Assembly (NCBI GenBank): GCA_020051695.1
Contig: JAGVQM010000041.1
Coordinates: forward strand, 62,001-126,000
DNA from: Candidatus Zixiibacteriota bacterium
GTDB lineage: Bacteria > Zixibacteria > MSB-5A5 > WJJR01 > JAJRUJ01
Direction of reading: 5' to 3'
DNA: 64,000 nt
A program made the position numbers and the translations under genes. Under the pieces are notes generated by a model. It searched no databases and had not been told where the DNA came from. It saw nothing but the letters and a program-made list of their open reading frames with translations. The first letter of the stretch is position 1; each line of letters starts with the position of its first letter. Below, piece after piece: positions 38,418 through 47,816 of this stretch.

Positions 38418-39557
38418 ATGCGCATTGCGCGATATCTTATCATTGCGGCCGCCCTGCTGGCGCCGGGCCGGACGCTGCTTGGCGCGACCTGGTCGGAGGA
38501 GTATTCGAAAGTCTCGGTGTTTTATCTATACAATACCTGGAATGAATCATTCGGTGATGATGATTTCGATATCGGCGAGGGTGTTGCGGGTGTCAAAGCC
38601 CGGCATGTGGTCAATCCGCGGCTTGCTTTGGATTTATGGGGGGCATTGACCAGCGCGAAATATGCCAATTCAACACCGGGCGAAGAGGGCGCAAATTTTT
38701 CCGCGCTGAGTGATACGCGGCTGAAAGGGACCTACTATCTCGGGAACCGCCTGTTCAGCGTCGCGGTGTCGCTTAATCTGCCGACCGGTAAGACGGCGTT
38801 GACCGACGAGGAATATCTGCTGGCCCTGGGTGTTGCCGACAATTCCCGCAAGTATATTGTCCGCCGGTTCGGACAGGGGCTGGATATCGGCGGTGAGGTC
38901 TTTGTGCTGCCGCGCAGCGGCAACATTGAATTCCAATTGGGCGCCGGGTACGTGGCCAAAGGCAGCTACCAGCTCCGCGAGGCGACCACGGCCGAATATA
39001 AATTCGGCAACGAACTGTTTGCCAGCGCCGCAGTTGAAATCGGCAGCCGGCCGGTCGGTTTCGAAGGCGGCGTGATATTTACCAGCTACGGTGATGATGA
39101 AGCCGACTCGCGCGTGGTCTTCCGTCAGGGGAAGACGATTGTCGTTCACGGGCGGTTGTTCTATATCCGCGAGCTGCAGGGCGCCGTGGGGTTCACCCTG
39201 ATCTCGCGCGGCCCGGCAAAGACCGCCGACGGCAGCGGTGAGTTGACCGAGGAATCGATCAAATCCGGGCGAAACGAAATGCAGGTGTACGCCTCCGGCG
39301 GCAAACCGCTTACTCCTGCAGTCCAGGCGCTTGTCCGTCTCGAATACAAAATGACCGGCGCGAACGACTATGACGAAGACGTTGCGGGGTATCGCCCGGG
39401 GGCCGACTACCTGGGGCTTGGCGGCGGAGTGAACGCGCGGTTCTCGCTGGCGTGGTCGGGCAATCTCATGGCGACATATTACACCGGCGGGACTAATGAC
39501 GATCATGACTTGACCGGTCTGGGGCTGGCGGCCGTGTTAACGTTCAGATACTGGTAG
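38418..39557 (+). CDS. Predicted outer-membrane beta-barrel protein
   Basis: 379 residues from ATG 38418 (GGAGGG upstream), 10 bp after the previous gene. Signal peptide about 1-23 (LLAPGRTLLGA). The mature sequence is a succession of short amphipathic strands alternating with acidic turns (FSVAVSLNLPTGKT, VEIGSRPVGFEGGVIF, LMATYYTGGTNDDHD). It ends in VLTFRYW, a terminal aromatic residue as recognised by the BAM machinery. No enzymatic or transporter family recognised; similar barrels have been annotated as 'transporter' without evidence. Confidence 0.82.
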   Translation: MRIARYLIIAAALLAPGRTLLGATWSEEYSKVSVFYLYNTWNESFGDDDFDIGEGVAGVKARHVVNPRLALDLWGALTSAKYANSTPGEEGANFSALSDTRLKGTYYLGNRLFSVAVSLNLPTGKTALTDEEYLLALGVADNSRKYIVRRFGQGLDIGGEVFVLPRSGNIEFQLGAGYVAKGSYQLREATTAEYKFGNELFASAAVEIGSRPVGFEGGVIFTSYGDDEADSRVVFRQGKTIVVHGRLFYIRELQGAVGFTLISRGPAKTADGSGELTEESIKSGRNEMQVYASGGKPLTPAVQALVRLEYKMTGANDYDEDVAGYRPGADYLGLGGGVNARFSLAWSGNLMATYYTGGTNDDHDLTGLGLAAVLTFRYW

Positions 39558-39563
39558 GGGCAG

Positions 39564-42476
39564 ATGAGAACAACATTCCTCTATATTTTGGCGGGCGCGA
39601 TGTTCATCGCCGCGGCATTACTGTTGAATTGCGGGACCCAGAATCCGGGTGGCAGCTTTTCCGGCGCCTCTGCTGCAGTCGATGTCCGGCTGGTCAGAAG
39701 CTCGCTGGCCGAGCAGATCACCCGCGTCAGTCTAAGCGTCGCCGCGGACGGCACAACCGTGCACCAGGCCAACGCGCAGGTGGTGGACGGGGTGTTCCAG
39801 TTTGCGGAATTCGAAGTGCCGGTGGGCAATGTCTCTTTTTCATTGCATGCGACAAATGCCGCAGGCAACGTTTTGTATGCGGGCGATACCACGGCGAGCG
39901 TTATCGCCGGCGCCGTGACTCAACTATCCATCGAATTGTTGCCCGCTGTGCCCATGATCAAACTGTCGCCGTATTTCACGGAACTCGAACCCGGCGACCA
40001 GTTTTTCAGCACGCTGGAGATGTTTAATATCGAACGTTTTTATAGCGGCTCATTTGCAGTCCAATATGATCCGGCGTTGATATCCTTTAACGGTACGATC
40101 AGCCAGGTGGGGAATGCCTGGGGTAATCTGGTGACGTTTGCCCGGGACGTGGGGGATACGGTCCTTGTCTCGATCACACGGACGACGACTTCCGACGATA
40201 CGGCGCCGGCAGGCGCATACTCGCTGGTGCGGCTGGGTTTCGCTGCGCTGGCCGGTGGAGATACCGAGCTGAAGTTAATCTGTGACCAAATCGAGGACCT
40301 TGACGGGCCCATTGCTGAACGGCAGGTATTGCACTGTGACCCGCAGCTGGTTTCCATAGTCGGGCCTGAGTCAATTCCACCCGGCCGGATCAACGATTTG
40401 AAAACTGATTCGATCACCAGTACCTGGATCACATTGAGCTGGACTGCTCCCGGGGACGACAACTCGACCGGGACTGCCGCGCAGTACGATTTCCGTTATT
40501 CGACCTCGCCGATCACCGAAACGAACTGGCATTCGGCCTTGCAGGTCCTGAATATGGCGCCCCCCGGCCCGGCGGGTTCTACCGACCAGATGACTGTGCC
40601 CAACCTGGGGCCGTCCACGGTTTACTATTTTGGCATCAAAGCCGCAGACGAAGTACCCAACTGGTCCCAGTTATCCAATATCGTTTCGGCGACCACGTCA
40701 ACGGCGCCGGATACTATTCCGCCGGGTATTGTTACCGATCTGCGCGTGGTGGGTGTTGCCGCCACTTCGGTTATTCTGGTGTGGACGGCGCCGGGTGATG
40801 ACAGTGCAGCCGGCGGCGCAGCCGCGCAATACGATTTGCGGTACTCCACTTCGCCGATTTCGGAATCCAACTGGGCCGGCGCTGCTGCCGTGACGGTTGG
40901 TTTTGCGCCGGGCACGCCGGGCGCTAATCAGCAGTATACGGTCACCGGCCTGCAATCCAACATCGTGTACTATTTCGCCCTGAAAACCGCCGATGAGGTC
41001 CCCAACTGGTCGGTGATTTCCAATAATACGAGTTCGGCCACGGCCGATGGTGTACCTCCCGCGGCCATCACGGATCTGCTGACAGGTGCGCCCACGGATA
41101 CATCGATCACTCTGCAATGGACGGCGCCGGGCGATGACGGCAACTACGGCACGGCGGCGCAGTATGATATCCGTTATTCCTCACTACCGATCGACGCAGC
41201 AAATTGGACTGCCGCCATCCAGATCACCGGCGAGCCGACTCCGAGTCCGGCGGGTACGGTACAAAGTTATATGGTCAGGGGACTGATGCCTTCGACAGCG
41301 TATTATTTTGCCATGAAAACCGTGGACGATGCCGGCAACTGGTCAGCGTTGTCCAACGTAGTTTCCGAGACGACGGAACAGCCGCAGGACCTCATCCCGC
41401 CGGGGACTATTGCCGACCTGCGGGTAATCGATTCAACGTCGTCCTCCATCACTCTGGCCTGGACGGCACCCGGCGATGATAATCTGCTGGGACAGGCCGG
41501 TACCTACGACCTGCGCATCGCGACGTTTTTAATTACCCCCCAGAACTGGGACCAGACGACTTCGCTACTCGGTGTGCCCGCGCCCGCCGCTGCCGGGAAT
41601 CAAGAATCGGTCGCTGTCATTGGGTTATGGCCGCAAGCCCATTATTATTTTGCGATCAAGACCGCCGATGAGGTCCCCAACTGGTCGGGATTGTCCAATG
41701 TGGCTTCCTCGACAACGCTCGCCCCGCCCGATGTTACGCCGCCCTCCGCGATCGCCGATCTGGTCGTGGAGGACGTTGCCGCAGATATGGTCTCTTTGAT
41801 CTGGACCGCCCCCGGCGATGACGGAATGGTCGGCGTTGCTTCAGCATACGACATCCGTTATTCTACATCGCTGATTACCTCATCCAACTGGGCTTCGGCA
41901 ACGCAAGTTGCCGGGGAGCCGCTGCCCGGTGCAACCGGTACGACCGAAAGTTTTGCCGTAGGCGGCCTTGATCCTGCCACGACGTATTATTTCGCCATCA
42001 AGACCGCCGATGAGGTCCCCAACTGGTCGGGACTGTCCAATGTGGTAGATGCGGTAACAAATGTGGGCATTGTGGGCTGGGTCAGACTGGACCGTATGGA
42101 ACCGGATATCTACAATATGAATTTCGACCACTCGGACTACGCAGGGTTCGATAATTTCTTCGAACCGCCGGAGTACGATCCACATTGGAGCGTCTCCGGT
42201 TATAATGCCTGGCTGGAATTCGAATTTTCCGGGCAATACGATTTCTTCATCCACGCTACGCCCTCGATGGGTACGGAGACGCCCCTCTGTCTGGTAACAT
42301 TCTTTATAAATGACGCGGTTGTGCCGAATTTTCCGATCGACCCGGGGCCATCGACGCCGTGGGTTAATTACTATATTCCGGCTGAGAATTTCACGAACGG
42401 GACGAATCGAGTCAAAATTCAACTGGTGAGTTCCACGCCGCTGTGGATCGACGCGGCCTGGATTCAGCAACCATAG
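39564..42476 (+). CDS. Lipoprotein with cohesin domain and five fibronectin type III repeats
   Basis: 970 residues, 6 bp after the barrel gene. Signal peptide with lipobox LLNC (Cys23). A short Ig-like domain (about 35-125), then a cohesin-type domain (about 128-267: LEPGDQFFSTLEMFN, FAVQYDPALISFNG, YSLVRLGFAALAGG). Five FN3 repeats start near 271, 386, 496, 611 and 726, each with a TAPGDD loop and YYFA-K-DE-NWS ending. The C-terminal 835-970 is a jelly-roll-like module possibly binding carbohydrate. Cohesins bind dockerins; three dockerin proteins are encoded in this window. A lipid-anchored cohesin could hold them at the surface. Domain calls are from visible motifs. Confidence 0.85.
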   Translation: MRTTFLYILAGAMFIAAALLLNCGTQNPGGSFSGASAAVDVRLVRSSLAEQITRVSLSVAADGTTVHQANAQVVDGVFQFAEFEVPVGNVSFSLHATNAAGNVLYAGDTTASVIAGAVTQLSIELLPAVPMIKLSPYFTELEPGDQFFSTLEMFNIERFYSGSFAVQYDPALISFNGTISQVGNAWGNLVTFARDVGDTVLVSITRTTTSDDTAPAGAYSLVRLGFAALAGGDTELKLICDQIEDLDGPIAERQVLHCDPQLVSIVGPESIPPGRINDLKTDSITSTWITLSWTAPGDDNSTGTAAQYDFRYSTSPITETNWHSALQVLNMAPPGPAGSTDQMTVPNLGPSTVYYFGIKAADEVPNWSQLSNIVSATTSTAPDTIPPGIVTDLRVVGVAATSVILVWTAPGDDSAAGGAAAQYDLRYSTSPISESNWAGAAAVTVGFAPGTPGANQQYTVTGLQSNIVYYFALKTADEVPNWSVISNNTSSATADGVPPAAITDLLTGAPTDTSITLQWTAPGDDGNYGTAAQYDIRYSSLPIDAANWTAAIQITGEPTPSPAGTVQSYMVRGLMPSTAYYFAMKTVDDAGNWSALSNVVSETTEQPQDLIPPGTIADLRVIDSTSSSITLAWTAPGDDNLLGQAGTYDLRIATFLITPQNWDQTTSLLGVPAPAAAGNQESVAVIGLWPQAHYYFAIKTADEVPNWSGLSNVASSTTLAPPDVTPPSAIADLVVEDVAADMVSLIWTAPGDDGMVGVASAYDIRYSTSLITSSNWASATQVAGEPLPGATGTTESFAVGGLDPATTYYFAIKTADEVPNWSGLSNVVDAVTNVGIVGWVRLDRMEPDIYNMNFDHSDYAGFDNFFEPPEYDPHWSVSGYNAWLEFEFSGQYDFFIHATPSMGTETPLCLVTFFINDAVVPNFPIDPGPSTPWVNYYIPAENFTNGTNRVKIQLVSSTPLWIDAAWIQQP
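41644..42045 (+). repeat. Near-identical 60-bp direct repeats within the FN3 array
   Basis: Bases 41644-41703 and 41986-42045 match at 57 of 60 positions. Less similar copies end FN3 units near 40989. Identity at DNA level indicates recent duplication or gene conversion between FN3 units. Confidence 0.8.
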
Positions 42477-42502
42477 AGTTGATAGGCGGGGAATCATCGT
42501 CC

Positions 42503-43252
42503 GTGGGAATCTACAAAGATTTCGCCCATTTCTATAAAAACGGGCATTATCCCGATTTCAGCAAACGCATGTTCGAACTGCTGCCGGGAGTCCTTGAACT
42601 GTTCGAGGCCCGGCCGCAACGCGTGTTGGATATTGCCTGCGGCGAGGGGACTTTTGCTGTGGCCATGGCCCGGGCCGAGTACGACGTGACCGGCATCGAT
42701 GAGTCCGAGCGGATGCTGCACTACGCACGTGCACGCGCCAGGAAAGAAAAAGTCCGAGTCGGTTTTCACGCCCAGGACATGCGGTCGCTGTCCTTCGTTG
42801 ACGAATTCGAGCTGGTGACCTGTTGGTTTGATAGTTTGAATTACTTGCTGGAACTGGACGATGTGTGCCGTACTTTCGCCGGTGTGGCCCGGGCGCTGCG
42901 TCCGGGCGGCTTGTTCATCTTTGATGTGAACACAATCTACGGGCTGGCGGTCAACTGGCAAAGCGAGGGTTGTTTTGTTCAGACCGACCGCCCGAAATTA
43001 TTTGAGGTCCTGCGCCCCGAATACGATTATGAAGCAAATATCGCCACCCTGCGGATCACCGGATTCCGCAAGACAGCGGAGGGCTGGCGGCGCATGGACG
43101 AACAACACCGGGAACGGGGGTATACGCTGGAAGAGCTCGCGACATGTGTGGACCGGGCCGGGCTGCACAAGCTGGCCTGCTGGGGCAGTTTCCGGGAAAA
43201 GAGCGAACCCCAGTCCGACAGCGGCCGCGTGTGGTTTGTCGTCGGAAAATGA
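42503..43252 (+). CDS. SAM-dependent class I methyltransferase
   Basis: 249 residues. The frame opens at 42443 inside the cohesin gene, but GTG 42503 (VGIYKDFAHFY) is preceded by GGGGA and starts the conserved region. Motif I VLDIACGEGTFAVAMA, acidic IDESERML, motif IV WFDSLNYLLE and LRPGGLFIFDVNT are clear. The 26-bp gap after the cohesin gene suggests co-transcription with the surface-protein set. Substrate unknown; methylation of a glycan or lipid is one possibility. Confidence 0.87.
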   Translation: MGIYKDFAHFYKNGHYPDFSKRMFELLPGVLELFEARPQRVLDIACGEGTFAVAMARAEYDVTGIDESERMLHYARARARKEKVRVGFHAQDMRSLSFVDEFELVTCWFDSLNYLLELDDVCRTFAGVARALRPGGLFIFDVNTIYGLAVNWQSEGCFVQTDRPKLFEVLRPEYDYEANIATLRITGFRKTAEGWRRMDEQHRERGYTLEELATCVDRAGLHKLACWGSFREKSEPQSDSGRVWFVVGK

Positions 43253-43394
43253 CTGCGATGACCTCTTATCAGTTGCATCAATGCCTTCGTTTGCCGGTTG
43301 AATAATACTTGCTGTACAAAGCATCAATGCCGTATGTTGCGGGTCGGGCGGTTGCATGACGGCCCGGGGCGAACGCAGACCGGCAAGGGAGCAT

Positions 43395-44900
43395 ATGACC
43401 GACGACGAAAAACGCACTACACCAGGGCAAGTGGAAGAGCAACAGCCGGCCGAGCGGATTGTCGAACCCGACCATGCCCTGCCTGAAATCAATCTCGAGC
43501 AACTGCCGCAGAAATTGCAGGAGGCCGCGGCCCGCATCGGCTGGACCAGGTTAATGCCGGTGCAGGCGCGGGCGATTCCGTATTTATTGGCCCGGCGTGA
43601 TCTCATGATCCAATCACGCACCGGCAGCGGCAAGACGGGGGCTTTTATCCTGCCGATCCTCGAGCGCATTGATCTATCGCTGAACGCCTGCCAGGCGCTG
43701 GTGCTGGCGCCGACCCGCGAACTGGCTCGGCAAATCGCCAAGGAGGCCGAGGACCTCAGCGGCTCAGGCGGCGTGCGCACGATTGCCGTGTATGGCGGCG
43801 TGGGGTATGGGCCGCAGATCGATGCTTTCCGCAAAGGCGCCCACCTGGTGGTGGGGACACCCGGCCGCGTGCTCGATCACCTGCTCAAACGGTCGCTGAC
43901 TTTGAAAGACCTTAAAATCCTGATCTTCGACGAAGCCGACCGCATGATGTCGATGGGGTTTTATCCGGATATGAAGCGCGTGCGCGAATACCTGCCGCGC
44001 AAACCGCTCAGCGCCTATATGTTTTCGGCCACGTTCCCGCCGCATGTCCTGCGGCTGGCCCGTGAGTTTTTGCACGAACCGGAAATGCTCAGTTTGAGCC
44101 GTGATCATGTTCATGTCGCTGAAGTGCAGCACGTGTTTTATGCGATACCGGCCATGGAAAAAGACCGCTGTCTGGTACGCATTATCGAGATGGAAAACCC
44201 GACTTCCGCCCTGATTTTCTGCAACACCAAAGCCACGGTGAATTATGTCACCGTGGTGTTGCAGCGTTTCGGTTATGATGCCGACCAGTTGAGCGCCGAT
44301 TTAAGCCAGAGCGCACGGCAACACGTGATGGAACGGGCCAAGGCCGGCCAACTGCGTTTCCTGGTGGCCACCGATGTCGCAGCCCGGGGAATCGACATTC
44401 ACGATTTGTCGCACGTCGTGCTCTATGAGCAGCCCGAAGAAACCGAGGCCTATATCCACCGCGCCGGCCGGACCGGCCGTGCCGGGGCCGGGGGCGAGGC
44501 AGTCTCACTGGTCACCCGGTTGGAATTAATCGCGCTGCAGCGGGTTGCCGACCAGTTCGGCATCGAGTTGATTGAACGCCCCGCGCCGAGTGATGCCGAT
44601 GTCGCCGCGGTCGTTTCCGAACGGGTCACGGCCCTGCTGGAGACCCAGCTGCGCTCGCGTGATACACTGCAAACCGAACGCATGCAACGATTTATTCGTC
44701 TGGCGCGGGAGCTGGGTCAGGAAAATGACGCCGGTGCGCTGATCGCGATGCTGCTGGATGATTATTATCAACAAACGCTTCATGCCGCGCCGCCGCGTCC
44801 GCCTGCCGAGGCAGTTGAATCATCGGTCCCATCGGGCCGCCCATCACCGCCGCAGGAAAAACCCCGTCAGCGTAACAGCCGCCGCCGCAAACGCCGCTGA
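43395..44900 (+). CDS. DEAD-box ATP-dependent RNA helicase
   Basis: 501 residues from ATG 43395 (AAGGGA upstream; ATG 43356 also in frame). Motifs in order: Q-like MPVQARAIPYL, I SRTGSGKT, Ia APTREL, Ib TPGRV, II DEAD, III SAT, IV LIFCN, V ATDVAARGIDI, VI HRAGRTGR. The C-terminus is a short helical region ending in a basic RNA-binding tail (RQRNSRRRKRR). Similar to CsdA/RhlE-type helicases in ribosome assembly or mRNA turnover. The 223-bp gap after it contains a TTGACA near 45059 but no good -10 at proper spacing. Confidence 0.94.
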   Translation: MTDDEKRTTPGQVEEQQPAERIVEPDHALPEINLEQLPQKLQEAAARIGWTRLMPVQARAIPYLLARRDLMIQSRTGSGKTGAFILPILERIDLSLNACQALVLAPTRELARQIAKEAEDLSGSGGVRTIAVYGGVGYGPQIDAFRKGAHLVVGTPGRVLDHLLKRSLTLKDLKILIFDEADRMMSMGFYPDMKRVREYLPRKPLSAYMFSATFPPHVLRLAREFLHEPEMLSLSRDHVHVAEVQHVFYAIPAMEKDRCLVRIIEMENPTSALIFCNTKATVNYVTVVLQRFGYDADQLSADLSQSARQHVMERAKAGQLRFLVATDVAARGIDIHDLSHVVLYEQPEETEAYIHRAGRTGRAGAGGEAVSLVTRLELIALQRVADQFGIELIERPAPSDADVAAVVSERVTALLETQLRSRDTLQTERMQRFIRLARELGQENDAGALIAMLLDDYYQQTLHAAPPRPPAEAVESSVPSGRPSPPQEKPRQRNSRRRKRR

Positions 44901-45123
44901 GCGCCGTTTCTTTCGTTGCCCCGAGCGGACTATGGACGCTCGCCTGCCGGCTTTTCCAACGCGACCACAGCAGGAATAGCGCGCCGGGCCACCGGTTCAC
45001 CCGACAACGCGCGTGTTTGCAGCGTCAATTAAAACACCTAAAGACATCGCAAAATCAGTTGACAGAGTCACGCGATTTGACCCAATTACACCAGTGAACC
45101 GAATTGCGGGTTGATTTTTATCC

Positions 45124-47787
45124 GTGGACGGGGTTGAAGCTGTGGATGACCGACTGCCGGACGATGAGCGGACGCAGAGTTTTACCGTCCTGACCGAAGG
45201 CACGCTGGTTTCCCATTACGCGGTGATCAAACGCCTCGGCGCCGGGGGCATGGGTGAAGTCTATCTGGCGGATGATACTCGTTTGCACCGCAAGGTGGCG
45301 TTGAAATTCCTGCCCGCGCACCTGGTCTCGGATGAGCAGGCCCGGACCCGCTTTGGCCGAGACTCACGGGCTGCGGCCTTGTTGGATCATCCCAACATTG
45401 TCACCATCCATGAAGTCGGGGAATTCCAGGGCCGGCCGTACTTCGCCATGCAGTTTGTCGAAGGCCCGACTTTGCGTGATTATTGTTCCGGCCGGGATCT
45501 GACGGTTCCGGAGATTATCAACCTGACCATACAAATTTGTGAGGGGCTGGCCAGGGCCCATGAAGCGGGGATCGTCCATCGGGATATCAAACTGACCAAT
45601 ATTATGATCGATGCCGATGGGCGGCCGATATTGCTGGATTTTGGCCTGGCGACGATCCCGGGCGATGAAAAACTGACCCGGACCGGTTCCACGATGGGCA
45701 CAGTGGGCTATATGTCGCCGGAACAGGTCCTGGCCAAAAAAGTGGATGCCCGGTCGGATTTGTTTTCTCTGGGCGTGGTCCTCTATGAAATGATCACCGG
45801 CCGCCAGCCGTTCAAAGGTGAAAACCAGGCGTCGTCGCTGCATGCCATCACTCATGATACCCCTGAACCGCTGGCCCGCTTCAAGACTGGCGTCCCCGAC
45901 CGGCTGCAATTTATCGTTTCGAAACTCCTTGAAAAAGATCCGGCGCTACGGTACCAGAACGCCGCCGGGGTGATCAGCGATCTCAAACGCGCGAATCTTT
46001 CCGGGGATTCCGTATCCCCCGTGCGGTCCCGGCTATTCACGCGTCCGGTCGTGTGGGGTGTCGCGGCATTGACCGTCATTCTCCTGGTTGGTCTGGTGAT
46101 GAAATTTCTCATTGGAGGTGGGCTGACTCATCGAGAGGACCGGCCGCTGATGCTGGCCGTGCTGCCGTTTCAGAATCTGGGGGCGGCGGAGGATGAGTAT
46201 TTTGCCGATGGCATTACTGAAGAAATCCTCACCAATCTCGCCCGGTTGTCGGGACTTGGAGTCATCTCGCGCTCCAGCGCCATGAAATATAAAAATACCG
46301 ACAAAGACCAGCATCAAATCGGCCGGGAACTTGGCGTGGAGTATCTGCTGGAGGGCACGATCCGCTGGGACAAATCAGGCGGGTCCAGCCGGGTCAGGAT
46401 CAGTCCGCAGTTGATCTGCGTGAAGACCCGGATCAACGAATGGAGCGAGACGTTTGACACGGTCATCAGCGATATTTTTGCCGTACAATCCGGTATCGCT
46501 CGGCAGGTCGCGCAGGCGTTGAACGTGACCCTGTTGGAGTCCGAACAGCAGGCGATCACCCAGCCGCCGACCACCAATCCCGAGGCGTATGATTTTTATC
46601 TGCGCGGCAACCAGTATCTGTCAAGTTCCGAAAAAGATATCCGCAATGCCGAGGAAATGTATCGGCGGGCCATTGCCGTTGAGCCGTCTTTCGCGCTGGC
46701 GTACGCACAACTTGGTTTTGTGCACACCCAGATGTACTGGTGGCACTATGACTCATCACCCGAACGGCTGGCGGCGGCCAAACAGGCGATCGATCGTGCT
46801 CTGGAAATTTCGCCAGGGCTGGCCGAAGGGCAGTTTTCGCTGGCCTGGTACTATTATCACGGGTTGCGCGATTATGATCGCGCGTTGGAAATGTTTTTCA
46901 CCGCGCGGCGGGGGCAGCCAAATAACAGTCGGTTGATCAAGACCATTGGGCTGGTCCAGCGCCGGCAGGGGAAATGGCAGGAGGCGGCCGACAACCTGCA
47001 ACGTGCTGCGGAACTGGACCCCCGCAGTGCCGGCAATTTCAATGAACTGGCCGGCACGCTGATCAGTCTTCGCCGATACGCCGCAGCCGATACGCTGCTG
47101 GGCAGGGCTATTGAGCTGGCCCCTGATCTGCAGTGGGCCTACGTCAATAAATGTCTGCTTTATCTCCTGTGGGACGGGGATACTAAACGGGCGCGGGGAG
47201 TTATTCGCGAGGCCCTCGCGGCCTGCGACCGCTGGCCGTTTCTGACCTATCTGGAAATTACGCTGGACAGAATGGACGGCGCGTATGAACACGCCTTCGG
47301 TCTGTTGTCCGGGCCGGGCAGCGCATATGCAATCGGCGGAACCGATACCGCGGAATATTATTGCATCAAAGCCGACATTTGCCGGCATTACCGGCCGCAG
47401 CTGAGGGAAATCTACTGCGATTCGGCCCGCCTTCTCCTCGAACGGTACGTCAGCTCCGACCCCGGCGAACCTTATTACCATTTATTCCTGGGGCGTGCGT
47501 ATGCCGGGATGGGCCGCAAGGAGGATGCCATCGCCCAGGCGTTGAAGGCCATCGAATTGTTTCCGATCTCCTCGGATGCTTATTCAGCTCCCGATTTTAT
47601 CGGCGTGCTGGCCGAAATCTATACGATGACCGGAGAATACGACCTGGCTCTTGGCCGGCTTGACTATATGCTGTCCATACCCTCATGGATCTCGATTCCG
47701 TATATCCGCATCTGGCCGGAGTTCGCGCCGCTGCGCGAGCATCCCGGATTTGGTGAACTTGTCGGGAAGTATTCACCTGTGAATTAA
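45124..47787 (+). CDS. Ser/Thr protein kinase receptor: PknB-like kinase, TM helix, TolB-like domain, TPRs
   Basis: 887 residues from GTG 45124. Kinase domain about 30-290: GAGGMGEVY glycine loop, VALKFL Lys, HRDIKLTN catalytic loop near 150, DFGLA, and GTVGYMSPEQ activation segment. One transmembrane helix (about 310-332, WGVAALTVILLVGLVM). Then a TolB-amino/FlgO-like domain (about 340-480, LAVLPFQNLG, VEYLLEGTIRWD) and about eight TPRs to the end. The kinase should face the cytoplasm and the TPRs the periplasm. Same extracytoplasmic architecture as the anti-sigma protein at 19251. No ATG lies near the GTG and no strong ribosome site is visible, so the start is less certain. Confidence 0.92.
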   Translation: MDGVEAVDDRLPDDERTQSFTVLTEGTLVSHYAVIKRLGAGGMGEVYLADDTRLHRKVALKFLPAHLVSDEQARTRFGRDSRAAALLDHPNIVTIHEVGEFQGRPYFAMQFVEGPTLRDYCSGRDLTVPEIINLTIQICEGLARAHEAGIVHRDIKLTNIMIDADGRPILLDFGLATIPGDEKLTRTGSTMGTVGYMSPEQVLAKKVDARSDLFSLGVVLYEMITGRQPFKGENQASSLHAITHDTPEPLARFKTGVPDRLQFIVSKLLEKDPALRYQNAAGVISDLKRANLSGDSVSPVRSRLFTRPVVWGVAALTVILLVGLVMKFLIGGGLTHREDRPLMLAVLPFQNLGAAEDEYFADGITEEILTNLARLSGLGVISRSSAMKYKNTDKDQHQIGRELGVEYLLEGTIRWDKSGGSSRVRISPQLICVKTRINEWSETFDTVISDIFAVQSGIARQVAQALNVTLLESEQQAITQPPTTNPEAYDFYLRGNQYLSSSEKDIRNAEEMYRRAIAVEPSFALAYAQLGFVHTQMYWWHYDSSPERLAAAKQAIDRALEISPGLAEGQFSLAWYYYHGLRDYDRALEMFFTARRGQPNNSRLIKTIGLVQRRQGKWQEAADNLQRAAELDPRSAGNFNELAGTLISLRRYAAADTLLGRAIELAPDLQWAYVNKCLLYLLWDGDTKRARGVIREALAACDRWPFLTYLEITLDRMDGAYEHAFGLLSGPGSAYAIGGTDTAEYYCIKADICRHYRPQLREIYCDSARLLLERYVSSDPGEPYYHLFLGRAYAGMGRKEDAIAQALKAIELFPISSDAYSAPDFIGVLAEIYTMTGEYDLALGRLDYMLSIPSWISIPYIRIWPEFAPLREHPGFGELVGKYSPVN

Positions 47788-47816
47788 ACGATGACGACAC
47801 AGCGAGGACGAATTCA

